A stretch of 64,000 nt of DNA from Phycisphaerales bacterium (GCA_020847375.1 JADLCB010000008.1:1-64000); one strand, 5' to 3'; numbered from the stretch's first letter, positions 8,724-18,743 are shown. Notes: generated by a model from the letters alone, not told the origin. A program made the numbers and translations.

Positions 8724-10004
8724 TCAGTTTCCACCTGCACCGAAAACAAACAAAATCCCTTCAAGACCATTGTGCAGATAGTTACTGATCGGACAGTAGA
8801 ATAACATAACAGCCGCTGCGCCCAAACTCAGATACGGGCCAAAGGGTAATTCCCGCCGTTTCTGGCGGATCAGCATCCACAGCGCCAATACCAGTCCAAA
8901 AAACGGGGCAATGAAAAACGCCACCGTCACACCCAGCCCGCCCAAGACCGCCCCGACCCCGAACATCAGATGCACATCACCCAGCCCCATCGCCACCCGC
9001 CCGAACGCCAGCGTGCCGAAAATGCGCGTCAGCCAGACCACGGCGGCTCCGACCAGCGCCCCATTGATCGACCCCAGCAGACCCGCCAGCCACGACTTTT
9101 GCATAAGCTGAGTCCACGATTCATGCAGCACCCCTGTCTGGCGAACCATCCACATCATCAGCGCTGCCCCCAGTACCGGCAGCAGAATGAACAAAATCTC
9201 CCAGAGCATCTGCAACCGGATTTGTCCCGACGTATACTCCGGCGGTAAGGGTGGTGCTGGCTGGCCCTGTTTTTTCAGGGCTTCAATCTCTTTGGTCATC
9301 GCCCGCCGATCCACTTCCAATATCGGCTCACCCTGGGCAAAACTGCGGGGCAACACCCCTGCCATCAGCAGCCCGACACTGATCAGCAACCCCACCAGCC
9401 CGCCGGCTCCGGCTGCGGCAATCATGGGGGTTGCCACCAGGTTTCCCGGCATACCCGGATCAGCCGCCAGGGCGTGCACAATGATACCCACCACCGCCAG
9501 CGTCCAGGGTATTTCCAGCGGGATGATGAACAATTCGGCATCGATCAAACTCGAAGCCAGCAATCCCGCCAGCGCGAACATGTACAGCCCGTAGATCGGC
9601 CAGTCACGTGAAATCTCCATATGCACCGGCTGAGCGATCACGCCCCACTGGCTGGGCGGCGCTGCCAGACACGGCCCCAGATCCAGCAGAAAAAAGCTGA
9701 CGTAATACAGCACAAATATCAGCCCGGTGGCGGCTTCCACCAGCGGATAACGCTTGGAAATCGGCACATGACAATACCGGCACTGACCGCGCAACATAAT
9801 CCAGCCCAAAACAGGTATATTGTCGCTCCATGCCAGCGGCGTGTTGCAATTGGGACAGTGCGACGGCGGGTAGGTCAGCCGCTTGATCCCATCCCACCAG
9901 CTCTTTCCGTGCGGTAGACGATAAACCACCACATTCAAAAAACTTCCCACGCATGCACCCAGGGCGAACAGAAAAATGATGTAGATCAGATGGGCTGCGG
10001 TCAT
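8724..10004 (-). CDS. pilD: Prepilin peptidase / N-methyltransferase (type IV leader peptidase)
   Basis: A 426-residue polytopic membrane protein. The N-terminal methyltransferase-like domain starts GACVGSFLNVVVYRLPHGKSW and holds the four zinc-type cysteines (CPNC and CRYC, 20-odd residues apart). The two catalytic aspartates of the aspartic peptidase are in SSLIDAELFIIP and GLGDVHLMFGVGAVLG. The protein is longer than the usual 260-290 residues because of an insertion of about 100 residues in the middle (VDRRAMTKEIEALKKQGQPA and flanking spans) that separates the two Asp motifs. It cleaves the leader of prepilins and type II secretion pseudopilins, so the organism should have such a system. 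It lies between aroK and the LapA-like gene on the minus strand. Confidence 0.93.
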   Translation of the reverse strand: MTAAHLIYIIFLFALGACVGSFLNVVVYRLPHGKSWWDGIKRLTYPPSHCPNCNTPLAWSDNIPVLGWIMLRGQCRYCHVPISKRYPLVEAATGLIFVLYYVSFFLLDLGPCLAAPPSQWGVIAQPVHMEISRDWPIYGLYMFALAGLLASSLIDAELFIIPLEIPWTLAVVGIIVHALAADPGMPGNLVATPMIAAAGAGGLVGLLISVGLLMAGVLPRSFAQGEPILEVDRRAMTKEIEALKKQGQPAPPLPPEYTSGQIRLQMLWEILFILLPVLGAALMMWMVRQTGVLHESWTQLMQKSWLAGLLGSINGALVGAAVVWLTRIFGTLAFGRVAMGLGDVHLMFGVGAVLGGLGVTVAFFIAPFFGLVLALWMLIRQKRRELPFGPYLSLGAAAVMLFYCPISNYLHNGLEGILFVFGAGGN

Positions 10005-10065
10005 AAAATCGCCAATATCAACCTTGTTTATTCTTCATTTTGCGCTCGAAACACTGCCGTTGTTT

Positions 10066-10581
10066 TCACATCAAGCGCACGATATACACCACGGCATCAT
10101 CCGGACTTAAATGCGTCACATCCAATTCTGCGTGCCTGACCTGACGATAAATCGGCTCGCGCACCGCCAGCACCTGTTTCACTTCATCGGTGCTGGAACC
10201 GGTGGGCGTCAGCGCCGGCCGATTGGCCTGACTGGCGGCATCGCCGGCGATGCGCTGCGACAGCACATCGGGATCGCAACGAAGGTAAATCACCCGATGG
10301 CCCGATTCACGAATCGCCTGGCGATTGGCTTCGGCCAGCACTGCGCCACCGCCCAGCGCGATCACATGATCCTGCAACCCCATCGCCTCTTTGACAACCT
10401 GCTGTTCCAGTTCACGGAACGCTGCTTCGCCGTCGGTCTCGAAAATTTCACGAATACTCCGCCCCGATCGGGCGATAATCAAATCATCGGTATCGACAAA
10501 TTTCTGCCACAGCTTCTGGGCCAGTTTCTTGCCCGTCGTACTCTTGCCACTGCCACGATATCCAATCAAGATCACACTCAT
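10066..10581 (-). CDS. aroK: Shikimate kinase
   Basis: A 171-residue P-loop kinase that phosphorylates shikimate with ATP, the fifth step of chorismate and aromatic amino acid synthesis. Visible motifs are the Walker A GYRGSGKST near the N-terminus, the shikimate-binding DTDDLIIARSGRSIREIF and the GGGAVL loop (ALGGGAVL). The downstream lid has RPALTP, where the conserved Arg of the family sits. The frame extends upstream to 10638, but the ATG at 10581 (MSVILIGYRG) places the P-loop at the usual distance and is preferred. It is the first gene of the minus-strand run leading into the prepilin peptidase gene. Confidence 0.92.
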   Translation of the reverse strand: MSVILIGYRGSGKSTTGKKLAQKLWQKFVDTDDLIIARSGRSIREIFETDGEAAFRELEQQVVKEAMGLQDHVIALGGGAVLAEANRQAIRESGHRVIYLRCDPDVLSQRIAGDAASQANRPALTPTGSSTDEVKQVLAVREPIYRQVRHAELDVTHLSPDDAVVYIVRLM

Positions 10582-10871
10582 AACTGCCCCGATTATCGAC
10601 TGCAGCGGCATTGGTTGTCCAACCCTGCGGCGCGCCATCGAGGCAGAAATCCCCTATTTTTCGCCTTGCGTTGGATTTTCTCCGCCCTTGCACAAGCCTT
10701 CCATTCCTGACACCACCTGCCAGCCAGCGCAAATCATTTCAGTCTGACCTTTTTGCTTCATGTCCGAAAAAAATGCCGCGAATCGAAAAAACATCGTTGG
10801 CCGGATTGTTGCTTTCGGTTAATGTCACCCGCCTGACCTAGCCCCTTTTTTACCCCCGGAGCTACCCGCGC

Positions 10872-13394
10872 ATGAATCGCACCCTGCTGATTGTGGTCAT
10901 CTCAACCCTGGTCGTTGTGGCCGGGGTCTGGTCAATTTTGCGCGTCGGCAATCGCCTGCATCCGGTGGATGATCTTCAGGGAACGTGGCAAAGCTCCAAT
11001 ACTGTTTCAGAAACCCAGACGCTGCGAATCCATCAATCGGGACGATATTTTGAAATCATCTGGACTGACGGCGTTGCCTATCGCATGGAACTGGCCAGCC
11101 GTTCGCCCGAGGTGCCCCAGCCTTGGCAAACAATCACCCTCTCCGGCGAGGGCACCCATCTGCAAATCAATCGCGCCGATGAACAAACCTCTTTTGCGCT
11201 GAACGATGCTCCGCCCCTCACCCTGCACCGGCTGACGCGCAGCACCGAGCTACCGGCCACGCTGCAGGAATCTTCGACGCATCCGCTGTTGACCCTGCTG
11301 ATTCAAATTGTCCTGATCCTGGCGCTCAGCCATGTGATCGGGTTCCTTTTCGCGCGCATCGGACAACCACAGGTCATGGGCGAAATGGTGGCTGGCATTC
11401 TGCTAGGCCCATCTTTGTTCGGATTGATCGCACCCGGGTGGTCGCAGACTATTTTCCCGGCTGACAGCATTGTTTATCTGGACATGCTCTCGCAGGTCGG
11501 TGTCGTTTTCTTTCTGTTTCTCATCGGGCTGGAACTGGACCCCCGCCTGCTGCGCAGCCGTGGTTCCTCGGCCATCACCATCAGCCATATCAGCATCATT
11601 ACTCCGTTCATCCTTGGCGCGGGCATGATGCACTATCTGTATCCGCGGCTGTTCAACGACGTTCATTCCATGCGTTTTACCGCAGTTGCCCTGTTCATGG
11701 GTGCGGCCATGAGCATCACGGCGTTTCCCGTGCTGGCGCGTATTCTGACGGAACGCGATCTGCACAAAAGCAAACTCGGCATCATCGCGATTACCAGCGC
11801 CGCCATCGGGGATGTTACGGCGTGGTGCATGCTCGCTTTTGTGGTCGCGGTCGCCAATGCCCAGGGGATGCAGTCGGCAATTATCACCGCCGTGGCTTCG
11901 GTCATTTATCTGTTGGTCATGTTTCTCATCGTGCGGCCGCTGCTCAAACGTCTGGAAATCGTCTACGACCGCAACGCCCGCCTGCCGCGCGGCCTGCTGG
12001 CAGTCATCGTTCTGCTGACGCTTCTTTCGGCTTATGTCACCGAACGCATCGGCATCCACGCTCTTTTCGGCGCGTTTGTCATGGGCGCGATCATGCCCAA
12101 AGGCACGGGTTTTGTCCGTAACATCAGCCAGCGCCTGGAAGATTTCGTCGTCGTGCTGCTTTTGCCGATTTTCTTTGCCTATACCGGCCTTAAAACCCAG
12201 ATCGGCCTGCTTAACAATGCCAGCCTCTGGTGGGATGCGCTGTTGATCGTCGGTGTGGCCAGCGTGGGTAAATTCGGCGGTTCAACCATCGCCGCAGCCT
12301 CCTCGGGGCTGACCTGGCGTGAAAGCGGAGCCATCGGCGCGCTGATGAACACCCGCGGCCTGATGGAGCTGGTCATCATCAACATCGGTCGCGAGCTGGG
12401 CGTTATCACTGATGCCGTCTTTGCCATGATGGTCATCATGGCGCTTTCCACCACTGCCCTGGCGATTCCCATTCTGGACTGGATCTATCCCGCCCGTCTG
12501 CTGCGCCGCGAAAAACTGCCGCGCCCCGAACCGGCGGCAGGAACGCAGATCATCCTGATTCCCATCTCCCTGCCACGCAGCGCCACACCGCTTTTGCGAC
12601 TGGCTGACTTGCTGGCTGGCCCGCGCAAACTCAGTCGCCGTATCACCGCCCTGAACCTGCGCCGAACCACCGAATACGATGCCTATCGCAGCCTGGAGGA
12701 AGACATCGATCCACAAACCGTCGAACCCTTGCGGCAATTGCTCGAACAGGCCCGTCAGCTTGATATCGATGTCGAACCCATCGCCGCCGTTGCCCATGAC
12801 GTACCCCGGCAGATCGTTCGCGTGGCGGATGAACAACGAACCGACCTGATTCTCATGGGCTTTCACAAACCGATCATTGGCAACGCCCTGCTGGGCGGAA
12901 CAGTCTATCGTGTGCTGAGTGCAGCCGGTAAAAATGTGGCGGTTTTTGTCGATCGCGGCCTGCACGACATCAAAAATATCCTGGTTCCCTACATGGGTGG
13001 CCAGCACGACCGTTTTGCTCTTGGGCAGGCCCAGCGCATCGCTGCCACCAGCGGCGCCACGGTCACCGTACTGCAAGTCGAGATGCCTGCCGCCACTGTC
13101 CAGCCACCGCCAACTGATCTGAATCAACAAATCCAGGACAATATCACTGCGGCCGGTTCGTCAACGGGCAACGCCCCCCAACCCATCGTTCGCCTTGTAC
13201 AAAACGATCAACCCGTGAACAGCGTGCTCAAGGAAGCACCCAAACATGATCTGATCGTGATCGGCGCCACCAGCGAGTGGGGTATCGCTTCGCAACTGTT
13301 CGGCTGGCGCTCCGAGCGTATCGCCCATGACAGCCCGACTTCCCTGCTCATCGTCCATCAGGCGGAACAGGGACAGGCGCCGCTGCCGCAATAA
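10872..13394 (+). CDS. CPA2-family cation/proton antiporter with N-terminal extracytoplasmic domain and C-terminal USP domains
   Basis: An 840-residue protein with three parts. Residues 1-25 form a membrane anchor, followed by about 105 polar residues (DDLQGTWQSS onward) that look like a small beta-rich extracytoplasmic domain. Residues about 140-540 form the monovalent cation:proton antiporter domain (Kef/NapA type), with QPQVMGEMVAGILLGPSLFG, FLFLIGLELDPRLL and the ALFGAFVMGAIMP and LMNTRGLMELVIIN blocks typical of CPA2. Residues about 555-835 contain two universal-stress-protein-like segments (ILMGFHKPIIGNALLGGTVYRVL; LIVIGATSEWGI). The family exchanges Na+ or K+ for protons. The Kef-type NAD-binding RCK/TrkA domain is absent; the USP domains may take its regulatory place. 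It stands alone upstream of proA. Confidence 0.88.
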   Translation: MNRTLLIVVISTLVVVAGVWSILRVGNRLHPVDDLQGTWQSSNTVSETQTLRIHQSGRYFEIIWTDGVAYRMELASRSPEVPQPWQTITLSGEGTHLQINRADEQTSFALNDAPPLTLHRLTRSTELPATLQESSTHPLLTLLIQIVLILALSHVIGFLFARIGQPQVMGEMVAGILLGPSLFGLIAPGWSQTIFPADSIVYLDMLSQVGVVFFLFLIGLELDPRLLRSRGSSAITISHISIITPFILGAGMMHYLYPRLFNDVHSMRFTAVALFMGAAMSITAFPVLARILTERDLHKSKLGIIAITSAAIGDVTAWCMLAFVVAVANAQGMQSAIITAVASVIYLLVMFLIVRPLLKRLEIVYDRNARLPRGLLAVIVLLTLLSAYVTERIGIHALFGAFVMGAIMPKGTGFVRNISQRLEDFVVVLLLPIFFAYTGLKTQIGLLNNASLWWDALLIVGVASVGKFGGSTIAAASSGLTWRESGAIGALMNTRGLMELVIINIGRELGVITDAVFAMMVIMALSTTALAIPILDWIYPARLLRREKLPRPEPAAGTQIILIPISLPRSATPLLRLADLLAGPRKLSRRITALNLRRTTEYDAYRSLEEDIDPQTVEPLRQLLEQARQLDIDVEPIAAVAHDVPRQIVRVADEQRTDLILMGFHKPIIGNALLGGTVYRVLSAAGKNVAVFVDRGLHDIKNILVPYMGGQHDRFALGQAQRIAATSGATVTVLQVEMPAATVQPPPTDLNQQIQDNITAAGSSTGNAPQPIVRLVQNDQPVNSVLKEAPKHDLIVIGATSEWGIASQLFGWRSERIAHDSPTSLLIVHQAEQGQAPLPQ

Positions 13395-13524
13395 TGGTCA
13401 TGCCGATCATTCGGCGATATAATCCCCGTGTACAGGCGCATTATTGAACGATGTGCCATCGCAGGGCGCATCAATCAAGATTAAAGGCGAATCAGGCATA
13501 ACCGATTTTACATTAGGCATGGCC

Positions 13525-14793
13525 ATGTCAGACTGGAATTCATACGTTCAGGAACTAGGGGCAAAAGCGCGTACCGCCGCGCAGAAGCTTGCTCAGCTCA
13601 CCGGCGGTCAGAGATCCGAGGCGCTGGTTCGCATGGCTGAGCGCATCAATCAACATCAGGCGGAACTGATCGAGGCCAATGCCAAAGATATCGCTGCTGC
13701 CCAGCAGGCGGGGTTGGCGGATGCCCTGGTGGCGCGGTTGAAATTGGATGAAACGCGCGTGAGCAAAATGGCGGCAAGTGTGGCTGAAATCGCCCAGCAG
13801 GTTGATCCGGTCGGACAGGTCATCGAGGGCTATAATCGGCCCAATGGTCTGCGCATTGTCAAAATGCGCGTGCCGCTGGGCGTGGTGTTGTTTTTTTACG
13901 AATCACGACCCAATGTCACCAGCGACGCGGCTGCTTTGTGTATTAAAAGCGGCAATGCGGTAATTCTGCGGGGCGGCAAGGAGGCGATTCATTCCAATCA
14001 GGCAATCGCCCGAGTTATCAGCCAGTCGCTGGAAGCATCAAAAATCGATCCGGCGGTCGTGCAGATGGTGCAAAGTACGGATCGCGCCCTCGTGCCGCCG
14101 CTCTTGAAGCTCGATCGGTACATCGATCTGGTGATACCGCGTGGCGGTGAGTCGCTTATTCGTGCGGTGGTGGCGGAGTCAACCATTCCGGTGCTTAAAC
14201 ATTTTACCGGCAACTGTCACATTTATATCGACGCTTCGGCGGCATCGATGCCGTTGCAGGTGAGCGATGTCTGCGTCAACGCCAAGACCAGCTATCCTGG
14301 CGGCGCAGTCTGCAACGCCGTCGAGCATCTGCTGATTCACAAGGACGCATTGACCGCAGTCCTGCCCCAGATCTGCATGGACCTGATGGAATCCAAGGTG
14401 GAGATTCGCGGCGACGAGCGCCTGCGCGCCTTTTGCCCGGCGGCCAAATCCACCACGGATGCCGACTGGGACACCGAATATCTGGGGATGACGCTGTCGA
14501 TCAAGGTGGTCGATTCGGTGGATGATGCCATCGAACATATCAATCGTCATGGTTCGCGGCATACCGACGCGATTCTGGCAACGGACACCCGGGCGATCGA
14601 GCGATTTGTTGCCGGTGTGGACAGCGCTTCGGTGATGGTCAATGCCTCCACCCGCTTTGCCGATGGCGGCGAGTATGGGTTGGGGGCGGAAATCGGTATC
14701 AGCACCGACAAGCTACACGCCCGTGGACCCATGGGCGCAACCGATTTGACCACCAGCAAATGGATCGTCACCGGCAACTGGCATCAGCGCTGA
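13525..14793 (+). CDS. proA: Glutamate-5-semialdehyde dehydrogenase (gamma-glutamyl phosphate reductase)
   Basis: A 422-residue aldehyde-dehydrogenase-fold enzyme that reduces gamma-glutamyl phosphate to glutamate semialdehyde with NADPH in proline synthesis. Evidence includes the N-terminal block AQKLAQLTGGQRSEALVRMA, the cofactor-site segment RVPLGVVLFFYESRPNVT, LRGGKEAIHSN and the catalytic Cys263 in GGAVCNAVEHLL. The C-terminal block GLGAEIGISTDKLHARGPMG is diagnostic for ProA. The open frame runs back to a TTG at 13444, but those 27 residues are not conserved; of two close ATGs (13519 and 13525) I use the second, which matches the length of known ProA proteins. The partner proB (glutamate 5-kinase) is not in this window. 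Confidence 0.95.
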   Translation: MSDWNSYVQELGAKARTAAQKLAQLTGGQRSEALVRMAERINQHQAELIEANAKDIAAAQQAGLADALVARLKLDETRVSKMAASVAEIAQQVDPVGQVIEGYNRPNGLRIVKMRVPLGVVLFFYESRPNVTSDAAALCIKSGNAVILRGGKEAIHSNQAIARVISQSLEASKIDPAVVQMVQSTDRALVPPLLKLDRYIDLVIPRGGESLIRAVVAESTIPVLKHFTGNCHIYIDASAASMPLQVSDVCVNAKTSYPGGAVCNAVEHLLIHKDALTAVLPQICMDLMESKVEIRGDERLRAFCPAAKSTTDADWDTEYLGMTLSIKVVDSVDDAIEHINRHGSRHTDAILATDTRAIERFVAGVDSASVMVNASTRFADGGEYGLGAEIGISTDKLHARGPMGATDLTTSKWIVTGNWHQR

Positions 14794-14842
14794 CCGGCGG
14801 GATGATTCGACATTGGCGGGTTGAGGCTCGACAATAATTTTA

Positions 14843-15856
14843 ATGCCTTCACTGGGTCAAAACCTTCTGCCGGTTCTGCAACTGACGCGCATGGCATTGG
14901 TCTTCACCGCCATTGCTGACAGCCTGTGCGCGCTGATTTTGTGGGCGCGTTTCACCAACGATATTTCGGTTTTAAGTCCGCTGCGCATATCCGGCGTCAT
15001 CCTCGTATCGGTGGGGATGTACGGTTTTGGCATGAGCCTGAATGACATTATCGACCGGCGGCGCGACAAACATCTGGCGTCGCATCGCCCGCTGCCTTCG
15101 GGCCGGATTTCACTCCTGGGCGCTTATGTGACCACGCTGCTGCTGGCCATCGTCGCCATTGCCGGAGCTATCGTGCTCCATATCACCAGCAACAGCGCGG
15201 CGATGGGCTGGGCGTCGATCCTGCTGTTTGTGTTTACCGCAGCCCTGATCGTTTTTTACGACATGGTTGGAAAATATCTCGGCGCCGTCGGTTTGTTGAC
15301 GCTGGGATTCATCCGCTTTTTCCATGCCCTGATTCCCGCGCCCCAATGGCCGCTGGTCTGGCAGCCGCTGCTGTTGTTGAATCACGTCACCATTCTTTCG
15401 GCCGTTGTCTATCGCTGGGAACAAAAACGGCCCACCCTGACGAAACTGCACTGGCGGGCGGTCTTTGGCGCTCTGGCACTGGTTGATCTTCTGACGTTAA
15501 CACTGGCAGCGTGGCTGAGGCATCCACCCTCGGCCAGCCTGGGTGATACCCTGTGGGTAACGCAAGGCCTGCTCCTGCCACTGTCGGCAGCACTGATTTT
15601 TATCGCCATCGCCTACTCCATTTACTGGTGGAGCGATTCCCCCCGGCAGGCGGGCCAGAACGTCATGCTCTATGGTTTGTTGTGGTTGATTATTTATGAC
15701 GCCGGTTTTATCGCTGGCTATGTCGATTGGGTCTGGAGTCTGGCCATTCTGGCGCTATTGCCGATTTCATTCCTGAGCGTCAAGGCGATGCGCTGGTGGG
15801 GTCGTGTCATCGCCTTGTCGCAAAAACCAACCTTCAAGCGGGTGGAAGTGCATTGA
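14843..15856 (+). CDS. UbiA-family prenyltransferase, polytopic membrane protein
   Basis: A 337-residue protein with about eight hydrophobic spans. The first Asp-rich prenyl-diphosphate-binding motif is NDIIDRRRDKHLASHRPLPSG at about residues 66-86 (NDxxDxxxD form, read as NDIIDRRRD), followed by the RPLPSGRIS block typical of the UbiA superfamily. A weaker second motif region is FYDMVGKYLGAVG. Members transfer polyprenyl chains to aromatic rings or other acceptors (quinones, haem O, archaeal-type lipids). The acceptor here is unknown; the lack of quinone genes nearby and the separate ctaB at 45.5 kb argue against haem O synthase. It starts 49 bases after proA on the same strand. Confidence 0.82.
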   Translation: MPSLGQNLLPVLQLTRMALVFTAIADSLCALILWARFTNDISVLSPLRISGVILVSVGMYGFGMSLNDIIDRRRDKHLASHRPLPSGRISLLGAYVTTLLLAIVAIAGAIVLHITSNSAAMGWASILLFVFTAALIVFYDMVGKYLGAVGLLTLGFIRFFHALIPAPQWPLVWQPLLLLNHVTILSAVVYRWEQKRPTLTKLHWRAVFGALALVDLLTLTLAAWLRHPPSASLGDTLWVTQGLLLPLSAALIFIAIAYSIYWWSDSPRQAGQNVMLYGLLWLIIYDAGFIAGYVDWVWSLAILALLPISFLSVKAMRWWGRVIALSQKPTFKRVEVH

Positions 15857-15969
15857 AGCGTCAATCCACAAGATCGCTTGTTGAAAGCGTGTCTTGGCGC
15901 AATCGTTCAGCCGTCCTGACTGACTGGCGGAATGATTGGTTGAGCTGCCCGATCATGCAGCGCACCCAT

Positions 15970-17952
15970 TCATCGCCGGGGATCAGGAATCAGCTTAAAC
16001 GCATCGGGGGGAATATCTGCCGGCAGCGCCGGTACATCGAGATAGGTTGCATGCAGGCGCTTGACCTCCGCCGCGTTAATCAGCAGTAAATCCGCTGATT
16101 TTTCGCCTGTCCAAGCGGTGAACCAGGCGCCGCGTGGAGGCAGCAGATCAAACACGGTTCGATAAATCAATCGATCCATCGGCACGTGATAAATAAAGGC
16201 GCGGGCATCGCCGATCAGTGCCAGACTTTGATCGGCCCGGCGCTGATCGACAAACGCGGGTGATAAATCATCCGCCCCAATCGCCTGACCCTCAGCCAGC
16301 GTCGTTGGCCCGAGCAAGGTATCGTGCAACTGCATGATGCTGATTGCCAGCGCAATCGGCAACAGAATTATCATCGCGCCAGTCCACCAGCGATTCAGCG
16401 GCAGCGACACCAGAATGATTGCGCCCAACGGAATCGCCAGCACCATGAATCGGCTGATCAGGTGGGTGAATCCCAGCCAGACTAAAAGCATCCCGGCCAA
16501 CATCACCATGAAAAAAATCGCGGGTCGTGATTTGACGGTGGCCAGCGCGGCTGCGATGGTCAGCGGGATCAGCAGATAACCGAAATCGCCATCGAAAAGA
16601 AAGGCGCGAAAGACCAGACCAGCCCGGTTCAGCGGCTGTCGATATTGGGCGGGCGCGTCATGTGCCTGCTCAAAGCGCTGCACCTGGGTATCGGTGAAAT
16701 GACCCTGTCCGGCAATTCCCATCGCCAGCGGAAAAATCGGATTGCCCGACCACGCCACATTGCGCACCATCCACGGCGAAAACGCAATCAGTGCTGTAGC
16801 GCAGTAAACCACCACCAAACCAATCAGCCGCCGGGGTAGCGCGCGCGTCAACAGGCCCGCAATCAACGCCGCGGCAGCCGCCGTCAGCACCAGCATGGGA
16901 ACGGCCGGATATTTTACCCCACAGGCCAAACCACCAAAAAACCCCGCGATGACGCCGGCTGGCAGGGTCTGTTGCTGCATCGCACGCAAGAGCCAGGCGA
17001 GACTCATCGCACTCATCAACATCAAGGCTGTTTCCGTGTAGGCAACACTACCGAGCTTGATCGTCCACGGCATCAGCGCTGTCAGCACGGCGGCAATCAG
17101 CGCCAGCCCCCGTGTCGTACCCGCGTTGAGCGTCCGCCCGGCGCCGTAGATCCCCACAACCAGCGTCACACTCAGCCAGACATTGTAAAACTGGCAGGCG
17201 TACATCCCCTTCCACGGCCCGCCCAACAGATGCATCAGCGCCAGAAAATGCACCTCCACACTCATCGGGAAAAATGAAAACACATTATGATGCAGCGGTG
17301 CAATGCGGCCGAGTTCATACCATTCACGCGGAACCTGCAGGTGGTAGCTCATCACGTCATACGGGTGCGGATCAGGCAACCACAACAATCCCGGAATCAC
17401 CGTGGCAGCAACCAACATCATCCCCAGCCCAATCGCCGCAGCGATCCACGCCCAACCCCAGGCATCGGTCGGCGGCTGCATGACAGACAGCGGCTGACCT
17501 GATCGCTTGCGTCGTTGCCAGCCGTTTGATAATCCCCACGCGCCGGCCAGCAACCCGGCGATTAACAGGATCAACACCGCCAACTGATTCAACCATCCCG
17601 CCAGACCCAGACCCAGCAGCACCAGACTCAGCAACCCATGACCGGCTGCCGTGCTGCTGGCCAGTTGCCACGCTGGATGAACCTCCTTCATCCACCGCGT
17701 TACAGCTAACTGTCCCAATCCGGCTGCCCCGATAGCCCACAGCAGCGACAAGCCACCATCAACCAAAATCAACTCCAGCGATACAATCGTTCTGCCACCG
17801 GCGAAATAGATGATCGTCCCCAGGCACAGCCCGGCAAACACGAGTAACATGACCCAGCGATTTGCTCCCGGCGCAGGGGCAGATGCTGCTGAGAGCCTGG
17901 GCAGTAGCGAAGATGGGATCGTTGTTGATCGGTTCAATTTTTTCTCAGTCAT
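15970..17952 (-). CDS. Membrane glycosyltransferase of the GT39/ArnT-like (GT-C) type
   Basis: A 660-residue protein with a short polar N-terminus and at least a dozen predicted membrane spans. After the first spans it has a large loop with LPDPHPYDVMSYHLQVPREW, which has the Asp and His/Arg residues typical of the first periplasmic loop of lipid-linked sugar transferases (GT-C fold). A small soluble C-terminal domain (FVDQRRADQSLALIGDARAFIYHV onward) follows the spans. Such proteins use polyprenyl-phosphate sugars as donors to modify lipid A, proteins or exopolymers at the outer face of the inner membrane. Substrates cannot be read from sequence. It is convergent with the UbiA gene (113-base gap) and divergent from the cyclodeaminase-like gene (130-base gap). 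Confidence 0.75.
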   Translation of the reverse strand: MTEKKLNRSTTIPSSLLPRLSAASAPAPGANRWVMLLVFAGLCLGTIIYFAGGRTIVSLELILVDGGLSLLWAIGAAGLGQLAVTRWMKEVHPAWQLASSTAAGHGLLSLVLLGLGLAGWLNQLAVLILLIAGLLAGAWGLSNGWQRRKRSGQPLSVMQPPTDAWGWAWIAAAIGLGMMLVAATVIPGLLWLPDPHPYDVMSYHLQVPREWYELGRIAPLHHNVFSFFPMSVEVHFLALMHLLGGPWKGMYACQFYNVWLSVTLVVGIYGAGRTLNAGTTRGLALIAAVLTALMPWTIKLGSVAYTETALMLMSAMSLAWLLRAMQQQTLPAGVIAGFFGGLACGVKYPAVPMLVLTAAAAALIAGLLTRALPRRLIGLVVVYCATALIAFSPWMVRNVAWSGNPIFPLAMGIAGQGHFTDTQVQRFEQAHDAPAQYRQPLNRAGLVFRAFLFDGDFGYLLIPLTIAAALATVKSRPAIFFMVMLAGMLLVWLGFTHLISRFMVLAIPLGAIILVSLPLNRWWTGAMIILLPIALAISIMQLHDTLLGPTTLAEGQAIGADDLSPAFVDQRRADQSLALIGDARAFIYHVPMDRLIYRTVFDLLPPRGAWFTAWTGEKSADLLLINAAEVKRLHATYLDVPALPADIPPDAFKLIPDPRR

Positions 17953-18082
17953 GGGTGATGGGCAGAATAATAACCGATCAAGCTGGGATCGTCTGAAATT
18001 TGTAATCGATCATGACCCCTGCCGCGATGCCAGCATCAGTAAAGCTTAGATATCCGACATTTGATGTTATACTGGCGCGGCC

Positions 18083-18715
18083 ATGTACGATCGCAACACC
18101 ACCATTGACGCATTTTTGACCGCTGCCGCCGCCAAGCAACCCGCCCCTGGAGGAGGTAGCGCAACAGCGTTGACTGGCGCGCTGGCTGCGTCCATGGGCG
18201 AGATGGTTCTGGCGTATTCGATCGATAAAAAATCGCTGGAAGCTCATCGGCCGCAGTTGCAGGCCGCGCGGGCGGAGTTTACCCGTGCCCGCGAACTCCT
18301 TCTGCAGCTCATGGTCGAAGATCAGGCTGCTTTTGAAACATTCAGTCTGTTGCGCAAATTACCGGCTGATTCGGCGGAACGGCGGGAAAAATATCCGGTG
18401 GCGGTGCTGGCGTGCATTCGCGTACCCCAAGCCATGGCGGCCGCCGCTGCGGTTCTATTGGATTTGTGCAGCCAGGTGGTTGATATCTGCAATCACTATC
18501 TGCTAAGCGATCTGGCGGTCTGCGCCGATCTGGCTATGGCCAGCATACGCTGCGCGATCTACAACTGCCGGATAAACCTGGATGAATTGGACACACCCCA
18601 GGAGCGCATCGCCATCGAAACTCAAACCCAGCAGATTCTTGATCGCGCCATACCCACTGTCCAGCAACTTTCGCAACGGATCTGGGCGCGGGTTAAACAG
18701 TCTGCCAGCACCTAG
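18083..18715 (+). CDS. Cyclodeaminase/cyclohydrolase family protein (FTCD-C/FchA-like)
   Basis: A 210-residue helical protein matching the formiminotransferase-cyclodeaminase C-terminal domain, which is also found alone as methenyl-tetrahydrofolate cyclohydrolase (FchA). The signature is near the N-terminus: PAPGGGSATALTGALAASMGEMV. In this family it acts on one-carbon tetrahydrofolate derivatives, for example 5,10-methenyl-THF to 10-formyl-THF. The rest is regular amphipathic helix, as expected. No other folate gene is adjacent, so which reaction it performs is open. A promoter-like TGTTATACT lies about 15 bases before the start. Its 3' end faces the rpoC terminator. Confidence 0.82.
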   Translation: MYDRNTTIDAFLTAAAAKQPAPGGGSATALTGALAASMGEMVLAYSIDKKSLEAHRPQLQAARAEFTRARELLLQLMVEDQAAFETFSLLRKLPADSAERREKYPVAVLACIRVPQAMAAAAAVLLDLCSQVVDICNHYLLSDLAVCADLAMASIRCAIYNCRINLDELDTPQERIAIETQTQQILDRAIPTVQQLSQRIWARVKQSAST

Positions 18716-18743
18716 GACCCTCTCGAAAGCAACGCCCCCCACC

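Noticed and set aside
9604..9619. A second parS-like sequence (TCACGTGAAA)
   Set aside because: Only one half matches; the left arm does not, and it lies inside the prepilin peptidase gene.
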